Shown here one piece after another: positions 1-5,172 of a DNA stretch of 5,172 nt. The notes beneath the pieces were generated by a model. The model did no database searches and was not told the origin of the DNA. It saw only the letters and a program-made list of their open reading frames with translations. This DNA is from an uncultured Oscillospiraceae bacterium. Its GTDB lineage: Bacteria > Bacillota > Clostridia > Oscillospirales > Oscillospiraceae. The DNA is taken from assembly GCA_934590505.1 (NCBI GenBank), contig CAKTPC010000138.1, forward strand, positions 1-5,172, written 5' to 3'. The position numbers and the translations under genes are program-made. Numbering within the stretch: the first letter of the stretch is position 1; each line of letters starts with the position of its first letter.

Positions 1-1197
1 AAAGGCAAGTCCGGCGAGCATTTGACGACCATTCCGCCCTATGGGTATATGAAAAGCCCGGAGGACAAAAAGAAATGGATCGTCGATGAAGAAGCCGCAG
101 CCGTCGTACAGAAGATATTCTCCCTGTGCGCGTCTGGCAAGGGTCCCACGCAGATTGCTAAATGGCTCAAACAGCAGCAAATCTTGAACCCAACCGCCTA
201 TTGCCGTGCGAAAGGTCTGCCGACCAGCAACAAGCCGACAGCAGACCCGTACAAATGGACAAATGAAACGGTTTCCCGCATTTTGGAGCGTGTAGATTAT
301 CTGGGGCATACCGTAAACTTCAAGACTACAAAACAGTCCTACAAGAGCAAGAAGAAAATCTGGAATGACCCTGAGAATTGGGTGATCTTCGAGAACACCC
401 AGCCGCCGATCATTGAGGAAAGCGTGTTTCTGATTGTTCAGAACATTCGCAAGGCGCGTCGCCGTCCTACCAAGATGGGTGAAATGGGTATGTTTTCCGG
501 GCTTTTGTATTGCGCAGAGTGCGGCGGCAAAATGTATCAATGCCGCGCTACCAACTTTGCGGAGAACCAGAAATACTTCATCTGCTCCACCTACCGCAAG
601 GGCAAGGATCTCTGCACGACCCATTCTATCAAGAATGTCGTGCTGCATGAAATTGTTCTGCGAAATCTGCGGGAAGCAATCTCCTATGTTTCAGAGCATG
701 AAGCGGAGTTCATTCAGGACGCTGCCGAGAGCGATATGCGGGACAGAGATGCAGAGTTTGTTCGGAAGCGTGAAACGCTGGCAAAGGCAGACACGCGGAT
801 TGCCGAGCTTGACCGCATTATCTCCCGACTGTATGAGGACAATGTGATTGGCAAGCTGTCAGACGAACGGTTTATCAAAATGTCCCATGACTACGAGTTG
901 GAACAAAGCAACCTGAAATCAATGGCAGATGTCTTGCGCAAAGACCTGAAGCAGCAGGAGCAGCAGAAAACCAATGTCAAGGCGTTTATCGCTGCCGTAA
1001 AGAAGTACACGGATTTGCAGGAGCTTGACGCGGCTGTTCTCCGTGCTTTCATTGACAGGATCGAAGTTTCCCATGTTGACAAGAAATCCAGAACGCGGGA
1101 AATCACCATCGTCTATAACTTCATCGGTGCATTTGACTTCACACGGGCAATCGAAAATGCCCGCAACACAAGTAAAAAAGAGCAAAGAACGGCATAG
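1..1197 (+). CDS. Large serine recombinase (TndX/TnpX-like), 3' part; 5' end outside window
   Basis: This is a site-specific DNA recombinase that would excise or integrate a mobile element. The reading frame is open from base 1, giving 398 visible codons. The TTG at 22 is internal, because the residues before it (KGKSGEHL) fit the family's linker just ahead of the conserved PPYGY motif. By family knowledge the roughly 150-residue catalytic resolvase domain with the nucleophilic serine lies off the left edge. Visible parts, numbered from the first window codon, are: a recombinase DNA-binding domain (about 12-150); a zinc ribbon with Cys171/Cys174 (CAEC) and Cys195/Cys205; a charged, probably coiled-coil stretch (about 230-325); and a C-terminal DUF4368-like segment with LRAFIDRIEV and ITIVYNF. 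No frameshift or internal stop is seen. It converges on the lipoprotein gene. Such genes commonly sit at one end of conjugative or mobilizable elements, so a chromosomal junction just downstream is inferred. Confidence 0.93.
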   Translation, partial: KGKSGEHLTTIPPYGYMKSPEDKKKWIVDEEAAAVVQKIFSLCASGKGPTQIAKWLKQQQILNPTAYCRAKGLPTSNKPTADPYKWTNETVSRILERVDYLGHTVNFKTTKQSYKSKKKIWNDPENWVIFENTQPPIIEESVFLIVQNIRKARRRPTKMGEMGMFSGLLYCAECGGKMYQCRATNFAENQKYFICSTYRKGKDLCTTHSIKNVVLHEIVLRNLREAISYVSEHEAEFIQDAAESDMRDRDAEFVRKRETLAKADTRIAELDRIISRLYEDNVIGKLSDERFIKMSHDYELEQSNLKSMADVLRKDLKQQEQQKTNVKAFIAAVKKYTDLQELDAAVLRAFIDRIEVSHVDKKSRTREITIVYNFIGAFDFTRAIENARNTSKKEQRTA

Positions 1198-1202
1198 CCG
1201 TT
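1188..1202 (+). other. Small hairpin spanning the recombinase stop codon
   Basis: AACGGC (1188-1193) and GCCGTT (1197-1202) form a perfect 6-base stem around a 3-base ATA loop, and the TAG stop (1195-1197) lies in it. A second pairing, GAACGG (1187-1192) with CCGTTC (1211-1216), would compete with it. No T-tract follows, so this is not a normal intrinsic terminator. It could be an mRNA 3' structure or part of a recombinase recognition site. The function is unknown. Confidence 0.4.
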
Positions 1203-1279
1203 AAGCTACACCGTTCCTTGCTTCAATGTTTTCCTAAGTCACCGCCGCATTAGGGCGGCATTCAGATATAGATTTGTTT
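1198..1279. other. Convergent intergenic gap; candidate element end
   Basis: These 82 bases lie between two convergent genes. They hold one further GC-rich hairpin: GCCGC (1244-1248) with GCGGC (1255-1259), or in a shifted register CCGCC (1242-1246) with GGCGG (1254-1258). An AT-rich stretch then runs to a five-T tract at 1277-1281. That tract is about 18 bases past the stem, so plus-strand termination is possible but not canonical. Large serine recombinases usually lie next to one attachment site, so the element end is inferred to be here. No att core can be identified without the other element end. Confidence 0.35.
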
Positions 1280-1735
1280 TTACTTCTCAGCTCTTCCAAT
1301 GCCGAACTCAGCCGCGGCGATTGCCGTGCTGCCATCCATGCCGGAGAAGTTCATGACAATGCGGTATCTGCCGTCGCCAAGCTTGTCATAGTGGTTTGCA
1401 AAGTTGAAGGTCACCTCATCAGTCGCATTGGCCGGGAGCGTGAACAGCTGCATGGTGACGAAGTCCTGCTTGTCCGGAATCACGCACCAGTGCCCATCCT
1501 GCCATATTTCGAGCCGCTGAGCCGCGCCGTAGGTATAATCCTCGTCCGTGAGGTTTTCAATCGTCAGCGCCGCTTCTTCGGTCTCGTCGGTCACCGTGCG
1601 CTGCTTTATGAACATCTGTACCAGATCGTTCGTCGCCGCCGTGTCATACTCGCTGACCTCATACTTCACGTTGCCGCAGCCTGCGAAAGAAAGCACAACG
1701 GCGAGCACCGTGATAACAGTAAACAGTTTTTTCAT
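1280..1735 (-). CDS. Small lipoprotein with bacterial Ig-like (Big_14-type) domain
   Basis: This is a predicted 151-residue lipoprotein exposed on the outer face of the membrane. The N-terminus has MKK, a hydrophobic stretch (4-16) and a lipobox-like FAGC with the lipidated cysteine at 20; Phe at -3 is less usual than Leu. The mature part (about 45-146) has the spacing I associate with the Big_14-type Ig-like domain: LTIENLTDEDYTYG (57-70), LEIWQDGHWCVIP (75-87), a proline/turn LPANATDEV, then YDKLGDGRYRIV (116-127). The start is supported by GGAGG at 1741-1745, five bases before ATG. The role is unknown; related domains occur alone in many Clostridia lipoproteins. It lies directly downstream of the asnA terminator, and no clear promoter of its own is seen. 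It may lie just outside the mobile element. Confidence 0.82.
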   Translation of the reverse strand: MKKLFTVITVLAVVLSFAGCGNVKYEVSEYDTAATNDLVQMFIKQRTVTDETEEAALTIENLTDEDYTYGAAQRLEIWQDGHWCVIPDKQDFVTMQLFTLPANATDEVTFNFANHYDKLGDGRYRIVMNFSGMDGSTAIAAAEFGIGRAEK

Positions 1736-1764
1736 TTTTTCCTCCGTATGTTTCCGTATATTTC

Positions 1765-1802
1765 AAAAAGATAGATGCAGGTCTATTTCCGCCTGCATCT
1801 AT
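1765..1802 (-). terminator. Intrinsic terminator after asnA (minus strand)
   Basis: A perfect 11-base stem pairs 1771-1781 (ATAGATGCAGG) with 1792-1802 (CCTGCATCTAT) around a 10-base loop. Reading the minus strand, the stem is followed at once by C and five Ts (1769-1765), the layout of a Rho-independent terminator. It lies about 75 bases past the asnA stop. It is also only 20 bases before the ribosome binding site of the lipoprotein gene, so it may act as an attenuator or read-through control for that gene. On the plus strand no good T-tract follows. Confidence 0.8.
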
Positions 1803-1877
1803 TTGACGTCCTTATTTTGGCTATGTTCCGCATAGTTTATTAAAAATCTATAAACAAACCGTGCCGCTGCACTGCTG
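1803..1877. promoter_or_regulatory. AT-rich asnA 3' region with two inverted repeats
   Basis: Two small inverted repeats lie end to end: CTATG-TTCCG-CATAG (1821-1835) and GTTTAT (1835-1840) with ATAAAC (1850-1855). A third, CTGCTGT-T-ACAGCAG (1872-1886), overlaps the asnA stop codon. The AT-rich part could hold the promoter of the lipoprotein gene, but I find no hexamer pair on the minus strand that convinces. If a promoter is here, transcripts into the lipoprotein gene would cross the 1765-1802 hairpin. Confidence 0.3.
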
Positions 1878-2891
1878 TTACAGCAGAACGATGCCTGCCT
1901 TCTCGCATTTCTCGACGGTTTCTGCGTTCCATATCGAAGCCTGGACCTCGCCTATGTGCGCTTTACCGAGCAGGAGCATCGAAAGCCGCGACTGCCCTAT
2001 GCCGCCGCCGATCGTCAGCGGAAGCTCCCCGGCAAGCAGCGCCTTGTGATACGGCAGCTCGCGACGGTTATTGCAGCCGGAAATCGTAAGCTGTCTGTCA
2101 AGCGCGGCGGGGTCGACGCGGATACCCATGGATGATACCTCCATTGCGCAGCCGAGCACATCGTCCCAGAACATGATATCCCCGTTGAGTGACCAGTCGT
2201 CATAGTCGGGAGCACGCCCGTCGTGCGGTCTGCCTGACTTGAGCTTCCCGCCAATGCCCATAATGAAAGCGGTCTTATGCTCCTTCACGTAGGCATTCTC
2301 GCGCTGCTTCGGTGTAAGCTCAGGGTACATGTCCTCAAGCTCCTGCGCGTCTATAAAGCTGACACGGCGCTCAAGCTTCGGCAGAACAGTCAGCTGCGGA
2401 TATATTGCCCGCATCGTATCCTGCGTGTCGCATATCGCGGCGACGATATCCATGACCGTAAGCTTGAGATAGTCCATTGTGCGGTTCTCCGGGAGTATGA
2501 CCTTCTCCCAGTCCCACTGGTCAACATAGACCGAGTGCAGGTTATCAAGTTCGTCCTCATCGCGTCGAACGGCATTCATGTCAGTATACAGTCCCTTGCC
2601 GGGGAAGAAGCCGTAGCGCTTGAGCGCAAGACGCTTCCACTTTGCCAGCGACTGCACGACCTGCGCCTTTGTCTCCGTGCGCAGAATATCGAACGACACC
2701 GGGCGCTCATAGCCGTTGAGGTCGTCGTTCAGGCCGGACTTTTCATCGACGAACAGAGGCGCGGAAACGCGGTACAGATTAAGCTTTGCTCCGAGATTCT
2801 CTTCGAAAAGACGCTTGAGCAGGCTTATCGCCTTCTGCGTATCATATATCGTAAGCAGGCTTTTGTAGTTTTCAGGTATGTACGTTGACAT
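1878..2891 (-). CDS. asnA: Aspartate-ammonia ligase (ammonia-dependent asparagine synthetase)
   Basis: AsnA makes L-asparagine from L-aspartate, ammonia and ATP (giving AMP and pyrophosphate) in the cytoplasm, with a fold like class II aminoacyl-tRNA synthetases. The 337 residues match the usual length (about 330 in E. coli). Family blocks are intact and in order: SLAKWKR (81-87), LHSVYVDQWDWEKV (118-131), GIGGKL (202-207), RAPDYDDW (216-223), SSMGIRVD (243-250) and the motif-3-like GGGIGQSRL (285-293). The stretch between about 155 and 185 is the least conserved against what I recall of E. coli AsnA. The start is supported by GGAG at 2897-2900, six bases before ATG. The gene lies 32 bases behind the DUF4364 gene on the same strand and is probably co-transcribed from its promoter, ending at the 1765-1802 terminator. 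No T-box or other amino-acid riboswitch is visible in the short leader. Confidence 0.97.
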   Translation of the reverse strand: MSTYIPENYKSLLTIYDTQKAISLLKRLFEENLGAKLNLYRVSAPLFVDEKSGLNDDLNGYERPVSFDILRTETKAQVVQSLAKWKRLALKRYGFFPGKGLYTDMNAVRRDEDELDNLHSVYVDQWDWEKVILPENRTMDYLKLTVMDIVAAICDTQDTMRAIYPQLTVLPKLERRVSFIDAQELEDMYPELTPKQRENAYVKEHKTAFIMGIGGKLKSGRPHDGRAPDYDDWSLNGDIMFWDDVLGCAMEVSSMGIRVDPAALDRQLTISGCNNRRELPYHKALLAGELPLTIGGGIGQSRLSMLLLGKAHIGEVQASIWNAETVEKCEKAGIVLL

Positions 2892-2904
2892 TGCAGCTCC
2901 AATC

Positions 2905-2919
2905 TCCGCACTTTGCGGA
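2905..2919. other. Hairpin in the DUF4364-asnA spacer
   Basis: A perfect 6-base stem, TCCGCA (2905-2910) with TGCGGA (2914-2919), closes a 3-base loop inside the 32-base spacer. On the mRNA it sits between the DUF4364 stop and the asnA ribosome binding site and touches the first of two purine-rich boxes (2904-2907). It could stabilise or separate the two cistrons. It is too small and lacks a minus-strand T-tract, so it should not terminate transcription. Confidence 0.4.
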
Positions 2920-2923
2920 TGTT

Positions 2924-3442
2924 TTATTTCTTGCTGAGCATTTCAGCAATCTCCTGATACAGGCTCTCAGCGTTGAGGCGGAAGTTTTTCTCCATGAGCT
3001 TTGCCTGCTCTTCATCGCCGCACAGCAGGTGCAGGTGAATTATCTCACCCTTGCCGTCTGACATCGCAAGTTCGACCATGCAGCCGTTCTCGCCGACCTC
3101 GTGGCGCGCCGTTATCATCGCCGCGCGGCGCAGCCGCTCCTCAACGGGAGCAAGCAGCTTGAGTGCCTTCATGCGCACGGAATACGGCAGGCTGCTCTCT
3201 ACAGCCTCCGCATTCTTCGCGCCCTTGTCGGTGATCGTATACCCCGTCGGGGTTTCTTTTATATGCTCCGTCTCGATAAGGTCGGAAAGGCAGTCCGAAT
3301 AGTCAAAGTAGTCTATCCCGCCGTCGCACTGGCACAGCTCGCACAGCGTTTCCGGCTCGACCTCTCCGGGCAGGCGGCGCAGGATAAAGAGGATCAGGAT
3401 CTTGATATCCAGCTTTTCATGTATGAATCCAAGACGTGCCAT
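2924..3442 (-). CDS. DUF4364-family winged-helix protein, putative transcriptional regulator
   Basis: This 172-residue cytoplasmic protein resembles the DUF4364 family of Clostridia, which looks like a PadR/ArsR-style winged helix. An N-terminal helix (DIKILILFILRRL, 12-24) is followed by a helix pair (ETLCELC 31-37 and YFDYSDCLSDLIETEHI 45-61) and a wing-like GYTITDKG (67-74). A linker helix (about 85-108) leads into a C-terminal half with beta strands (about 113-140) and a final helix, perhaps for ligand binding or dimerisation. Several cysteines are present (34, 37, 39, 51, 121, 141), but no clear metal site. The start is supported by AAGGAG at 3449-3454, six bases before ATG, and by a strong promoter just upstream. 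It is the first gene of the unit with asnA. DNA binding is inferred from fold; the target and ligand are unknown. Confidence 0.85.
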   Translation of the reverse strand: MARLGFIHEKLDIKILILFILRRLPGEVEPETLCELCQCDGGIDYFDYSDCLSDLIETEHIKETPTGYTITDKGAKNAEAVESSLPYSVRMKALKLLAPVEERLRRAAMITARHEVGENGCMVELAMSDGKGEIIHLHLLCGDEEQAKLMEKNFRLNAESLYQEIAEMLSKK

Positions 3443-3474
3443 AACTGTCTCCTTCCATGATTGCTTTATATGTC

Positions 3475-3504
3475 ATTATATACTTTCCGTCCATGCTTTT
3501 TCAA
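3475..3504 (-). promoter_or_regulatory. Sigma-A promoter of the DUF4364-asnA unit
   Basis: On the minus strand the -35 is TTGAAA (3504-3499, five of six consensus bases) and the -10 is a perfect TATAAT (3480-3475), separated by 18 bases. Transcription should start near 3468, giving a leader of roughly 25 bases before the DUF4364 ATG. It fits the housekeeping promoter consensus and is the clearest promoter in the window. Confidence 0.8.
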
Positions 3505-3510
3505 GAGTTT

Positions 3511-3539
3511 TTTACACATATGCGGAACTTGCGCATAGA
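3511..3539 (+). promoter_or_regulatory. Weak candidate promoter for the cysteine-rich gene
   Basis: TTTACA (3511-3516) is a good -35 and is followed after 17 bases by CATAGA (3534-3539), a poor -10 with three of six consensus bases. The gene must be transcribed from this gap because its upstream neighbour is divergent. The weak -10 suggests an activator, an alternative sigma factor (sporulation is one possibility), or that the true promoter is placed differently. Confidence 0.3.
3519..3537. promoter_or_regulatory. Inverted repeat, candidate operator in the divergent region
   Basis: TATGCG (3519-3524) and CGCATA (3532-3537) are perfect inverted arms with a 7-base spacer, the geometry of a dimeric regulator site. 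It lies 15 bases upstream of the DUF4364 -35 and between the candidate -35 and -10 of the plus-strand gene. Autoregulation by the adjacent winged-helix protein is an attractive but unproven reading. Confidence 0.4.
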
Positions 3540-3545
3540 CTGTAC

Positions 3546-3559
3546 TGAAGTGTTCTTCA
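3546..3559 (+). other. Small leader hairpin before the cysteine-rich gene
   Basis: TGAAG (3546-3550) pairs with CTTCA (3555-3559) around a TGTT loop, a few bases upstream of the AGGAGG at 3571-3576. It is a short stem without a T-tract, so any effect would be on mRNA stability or translation. It may be chance. Confidence 0.25.
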
Positions 3560-3583
3560 ATCCAGACAACAGGAGGTATATCT

Positions 3584-4378
3584 ATGGCCGACAGAGTAGT
3601 GCCGGGGCCCGTTGAGAACTCGGCTAGCATTCGAGAAGCCGTATGCGTCAATACTAGAAAGATATTCGATAGCTGCAGAGACAAGGACTGTGTGGATGAT
3701 CTGCGTGTCTACCCCACCGTGAGTTCCCAGTCCTACATAGAAAACGCGCTCAGCATCCGCCCCAAGCGGGCAGAGCTGCTCTATGTAGATGTAAGCGTTG
3801 AACCGGTCGGCTTTAACCGCGGCTATTTCACCGTCGACTGCACGTACTTCTACCGTGTCACCGGCGAGACCTTCCCCGGCGGCCAGACCTGCACGGGTCT
3901 GTGCGTGTTCGATAAGCGGGTCATGCTTTTCGGCAGCATCGCAAGCGTGAAGTCCTATTCCTCGGACAGTGCGCTGCCTCTCTCGACGGTCGACGAACTG
4001 CCCATCGCCGTTGTCAATTCCGTCGATCCTATCTGTCTGCACTGCAAGCTCTGCGATTCTGAGTGTCTGCTGCCGACTGAACTTGAGCAGCGCAGCATCC
4101 CTGCAGCGATCACAGCAGCCTTCGACGAGAGTCTTGTCCTCACCGACACCGCCCGCCGCTGGTTCGCGACGATCGGACAGTTCAGCATCATCAGGCTCGA
4201 GCGTGATACCCAGCTGCTCATTCCCGCCTATGACTACTGCCTGCCCGATAAGGAGTGCCCCGGCACGATCACCGAGGATGATCCCTGCACGCTCTTCAGC
4301 CGCATCCGCTTCCCGGTCGAGGAATTCTTCCCGCCCGACAGCATCTGCGACTGTGAGGATTACCGCAGCATGAAATAA
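3584..4378 (+). CDS. Conserved cysteine-rich clostridial protein of unknown function
   Basis: This 264-residue protein has no signal peptide or membrane segment. It carries 15 cysteines at 21, 31, 36, 86, 103, 107, 151, 154, 157, 161, 219, 225, 235, 255 and 257. Notable groups are CVNTRKIFDSCRDKDC (21-36), TCTGLC (102-107), CLHCKLCDSEC (151-161, C-x2-C-x2-C-x3-C) and CDC near the C-terminus (255-257). The blocks DSCRDKDCVDDLRVYP, EPVGFNRGYFTVD and LFSRIRFPVEEFFPP are the kind I recall from an uncharacterised family widespread in Clostridia; I know no assigned role. Metal binding or a disulfide-linked assembly such as a spore or surface layer is only inferred from the cysteines. The start is supported by AGGAGG at 3571-3576, seven bases before ATG. 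It is divergent from the DUF4364 gene and convergent with the PP2C gene. A long open frame on the opposite strand (3557-4450) is judged a shadow. Confidence 0.85.
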   Translation: MADRVVPGPVENSASIREAVCVNTRKIFDSCRDKDCVDDLRVYPTVSSQSYIENALSIRPKRAELLYVDVSVEPVGFNRGYFTVDCTYFYRVTGETFPGGQTCTGLCVFDKRVMLFGSIASVKSYSSDSALPLSTVDELPIAVVNSVDPICLHCKLCDSECLLPTELEQRSIPAAITAAFDESLVLTDTARRWFATIGQFSIIRLERDTQLLIPAYDYCLPDKECPGTITEDDPCTLFSRIRFPVEEFFPPDSICDCEDYRSMK

Positions 4379-4408
4379 GGCTGCGCGCATAAGGCATGAT
4401 ATTGTATT

Positions 4409-4438
4409 AAAAGGGCTGCGGCGTTGCGCCGCAGCCCT
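4409..4438 (-). terminator. Strong terminator hairpin between convergent genes
   Basis: A 12-base perfect stem pairs 4412-4423 with 4427-4438 around a TTG loop, with a very GC-rich core (GGGCTGCGGC). On the minus strand it is followed by TTTTAATA, a short T-tract, and starts 11 bases after the PP2C stop, so it mainly ends that transcript. On the plus strand it follows the cysteine-rich gene by 33 bases but lacks an adjacent T-tract, so termination in that direction would be weaker. Confidence 0.8.
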
Positions 4439-4449
4439 CAGACTTGCCA

Positions 4450-5172
4450 TTATTTTTTATACATTGCGAGAACGGTTATGTTGTCGTTCCTGACGGCTCT
4501 GCCGCTTGCCATTGCGGCATGTACGAGCACCCATGGCAGATGCTGCCCGTTCCCAGCATGACGGCTCATGAGCTCTCGCATATCCTCTTCCGGCAATGAC
4601 TTATACAGCCCGTCGGAGCAGAGCACTATCATGTCGTTCTCCGCTTCACCTAGTTCGATCGCGCCCGTATCGATCAGCAGGCCGCCGCCCTTGCCGACAT
4701 AGCTTATGAGCGCCTCTCTCTGCCTGTCGTTGTCGACATCCTCCTGTGTGATACATCCGGCGTCGCACTGCTCTTGAAGCAGCAGGCGGAAATTATGGTC
4801 GCGCGTGAGCTGTTCAAGCTGTCCGTTATGTGCATAATAAATACGGCTGTCTCCAACGGAGACCCAGTATGCTTTACCATCGCGAATTACAGCGGCAGCG
4901 ACCGTCGTACCGCTGATGAGCCTTCTGCCGTTGTGATCGGTAAGCTCGGCTACCTCGGCGTCCGCCGCCGTGACAAGCTCCCTGAGAGTCTGACACACAT
5001 CATCGGCTTTGCCCATATGATAGTAGCCGTTATATATATGCTCCGCGCACACGCGGCTTGCGGTCTCGCCGCCCTCCATGCCTCCCATGCCGTCGCACAC
5101 GATCGCGAGCAGTCCGCATTCCTTTACCGCGGTGCATTCCGTATCGGACGCGAACATGAAAAAGTCCTGCTG
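4450..5172 (-). CDS. PP2C-type Ser/Thr protein phosphatase, 5' end outside window
   Basis: This is a metal-dependent phosphatase that removes phosphate from Ser/Thr residues in the cytoplasm, normally opposing a eukaryotic-like kinase. The frame stays open to the right edge. The five codons before the ATG at 5157 read QQDFF, which fits the N-terminal PP2C motif (NxD-type), so that ATG is internal and perhaps 10-20 residues are missing. Numbered from that Met, the core motifs are CDGMGG (21-26, metal-binding Asp22), SGTT (82-85), VGDSRIYY (101-108), TRDHN (118-122), SDGLY (181-185, metal-binding Asp182) and DNIT (225-228, Asp225). The visible length of 240 residues is typical for single-domain bacterial enzymes such as PrpC/Stp, so no extra sensor or membrane domain is present. 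All key acidic residues are kept, so it should be active. Its partner kinase, if linked, lies beyond the right edge. Confidence 0.93.
   Translation of the reverse strand, partial: QQDFFMFASDTECTAVKECGLLAIVCDGMGGMEGGETASRVCAEHIYNGYYHMGKADDVCQTLRELVTAADAEVAELTDHNGRRLISGTTVAAAVIRDGKAYWVSVGDSRIYYAHNGQLEQLTRDHNFRLLLQEQCDAGCITQEDVDNDRQREALISYVGKGGGLLIDTGAIELGEAENDMIVLCSDGLYKSLPEEDMRELMSRHAGNGQHLPWVLVHAAMASGRAVRNDNITVLAMYKK

Noticed and set aside
434..847. Alternative-frame open reading frame within the recombinase
   Set aside because: It overlaps the zinc ribbon and coiled-coil coding part in another frame, and the Ser/Arg-rich product looks like a frame shadow.
1274..1774. A 166-codon plus-strand open frame opposite the lipoprotein gene
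   Set aside because: The minus strand has the lipobox, ribosome site and Ig-like motifs. The plus frame has no recognisable feature and runs through the terminator hairpin.
1803..1832. TTGACG at 1803 as a plus-strand promoter
   Set aside because: No acceptable -10 lies 16-18 bases downstream, and no plus-strand gene follows before 3584.
2277..2888. A 203-codon plus-strand open frame opposite asnA
   Set aside because: It is the complement of a clear asnA gene and shows no ribosome site or recognisable motif.
2905..2925. Hairpin plus T-rich run as a plus-strand terminator
   Set aside because: No plus-strand gene precedes it. The T-rich stretch is the complement of the AAGAAATAA end of the DUF4364 gene.
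3557..4450. A 297-codon open frame on the minus strand opposite the cysteine-rich gene
   Set aside because: The plus frame has conserved blocks, an excellent ribosome site and start. The minus frame is rich in Ala, Glu, Asp and Arg in the way typical of reversed high-GC codons, has no ribosome site, and runs into the PP2C stop and terminator.
1..5172. CRISPR array, tRNA, rRNA, T-box or amino-acid riboswitch
   Set aside because: No spaced direct repeats, cloverleaf or T-box consensus was seen on either strand, and the intergenic gaps are all 142 bases or less.

Overview
The window looks like a low-GC-phylum Gram-positive anaerobe of the class Clostridia, probably a gut Oscillospiraceae/Ruminococcaceae-type bacterium. 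The reasons are a DUF4364-family winged-helix protein, a clostridial-type cysteine-rich conserved protein, an AsnA-type asparagine synthetase, strong AGGAGG-like ribosome binding sites, and a large serine recombinase with a C-terminal DUF4368-like end. The genus is not determinable from this sequence alone.

Layout. Positions 1-1197 (+) are the 3' three quarters of a large serine recombinase gene; its catalytic domain lies off the left edge. This is most likely the terminal gene of an integrated mobile element, and the 82-base gap at 1198-1279 is the best place for the element/chromosome junction. Positions 1280-1735 (-) encode a small lipoprotein with a bacterial Ig-like domain, convergent with the recombinase. 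A strong intrinsic terminator on the minus strand (1765-1802) separates it from the two-gene minus-strand unit DUF4364 regulator (2924-3442) then asnA (1878-2891). This unit has a near-consensus promoter at 3475-3504. A 141-base divergent intergenic region (3443-3583) carries that promoter, a 6-base inverted repeat that could be an operator, and the leader of a plus-strand gene for a 264-residue protein with 15 cysteines (3584-4378). A strong hairpin (4412-4438) lies between this gene and a convergent PP2C-type Ser/Thr phosphatase gene (4450-5172, -), whose extreme 5' end is off the right edge.

How the genes relate. The only well-supported functional unit is DUF4364-asnA, a putative DNA-binding regulator followed after 32 bases by ammonia-dependent asparagine synthetase. 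The regulator is divergent from the cysteine-rich gene, so the shared intergenic region is the natural place to look for autoregulation or cross-regulation. The PP2C phosphatase probably belongs to a Ser/Thr kinase signalling locus continuing to the right. I see no CRISPR array, tRNA, rRNA or defence system, and nothing that proves a new system. The most open questions are the cysteine-rich family and the regulator/asparagine link.
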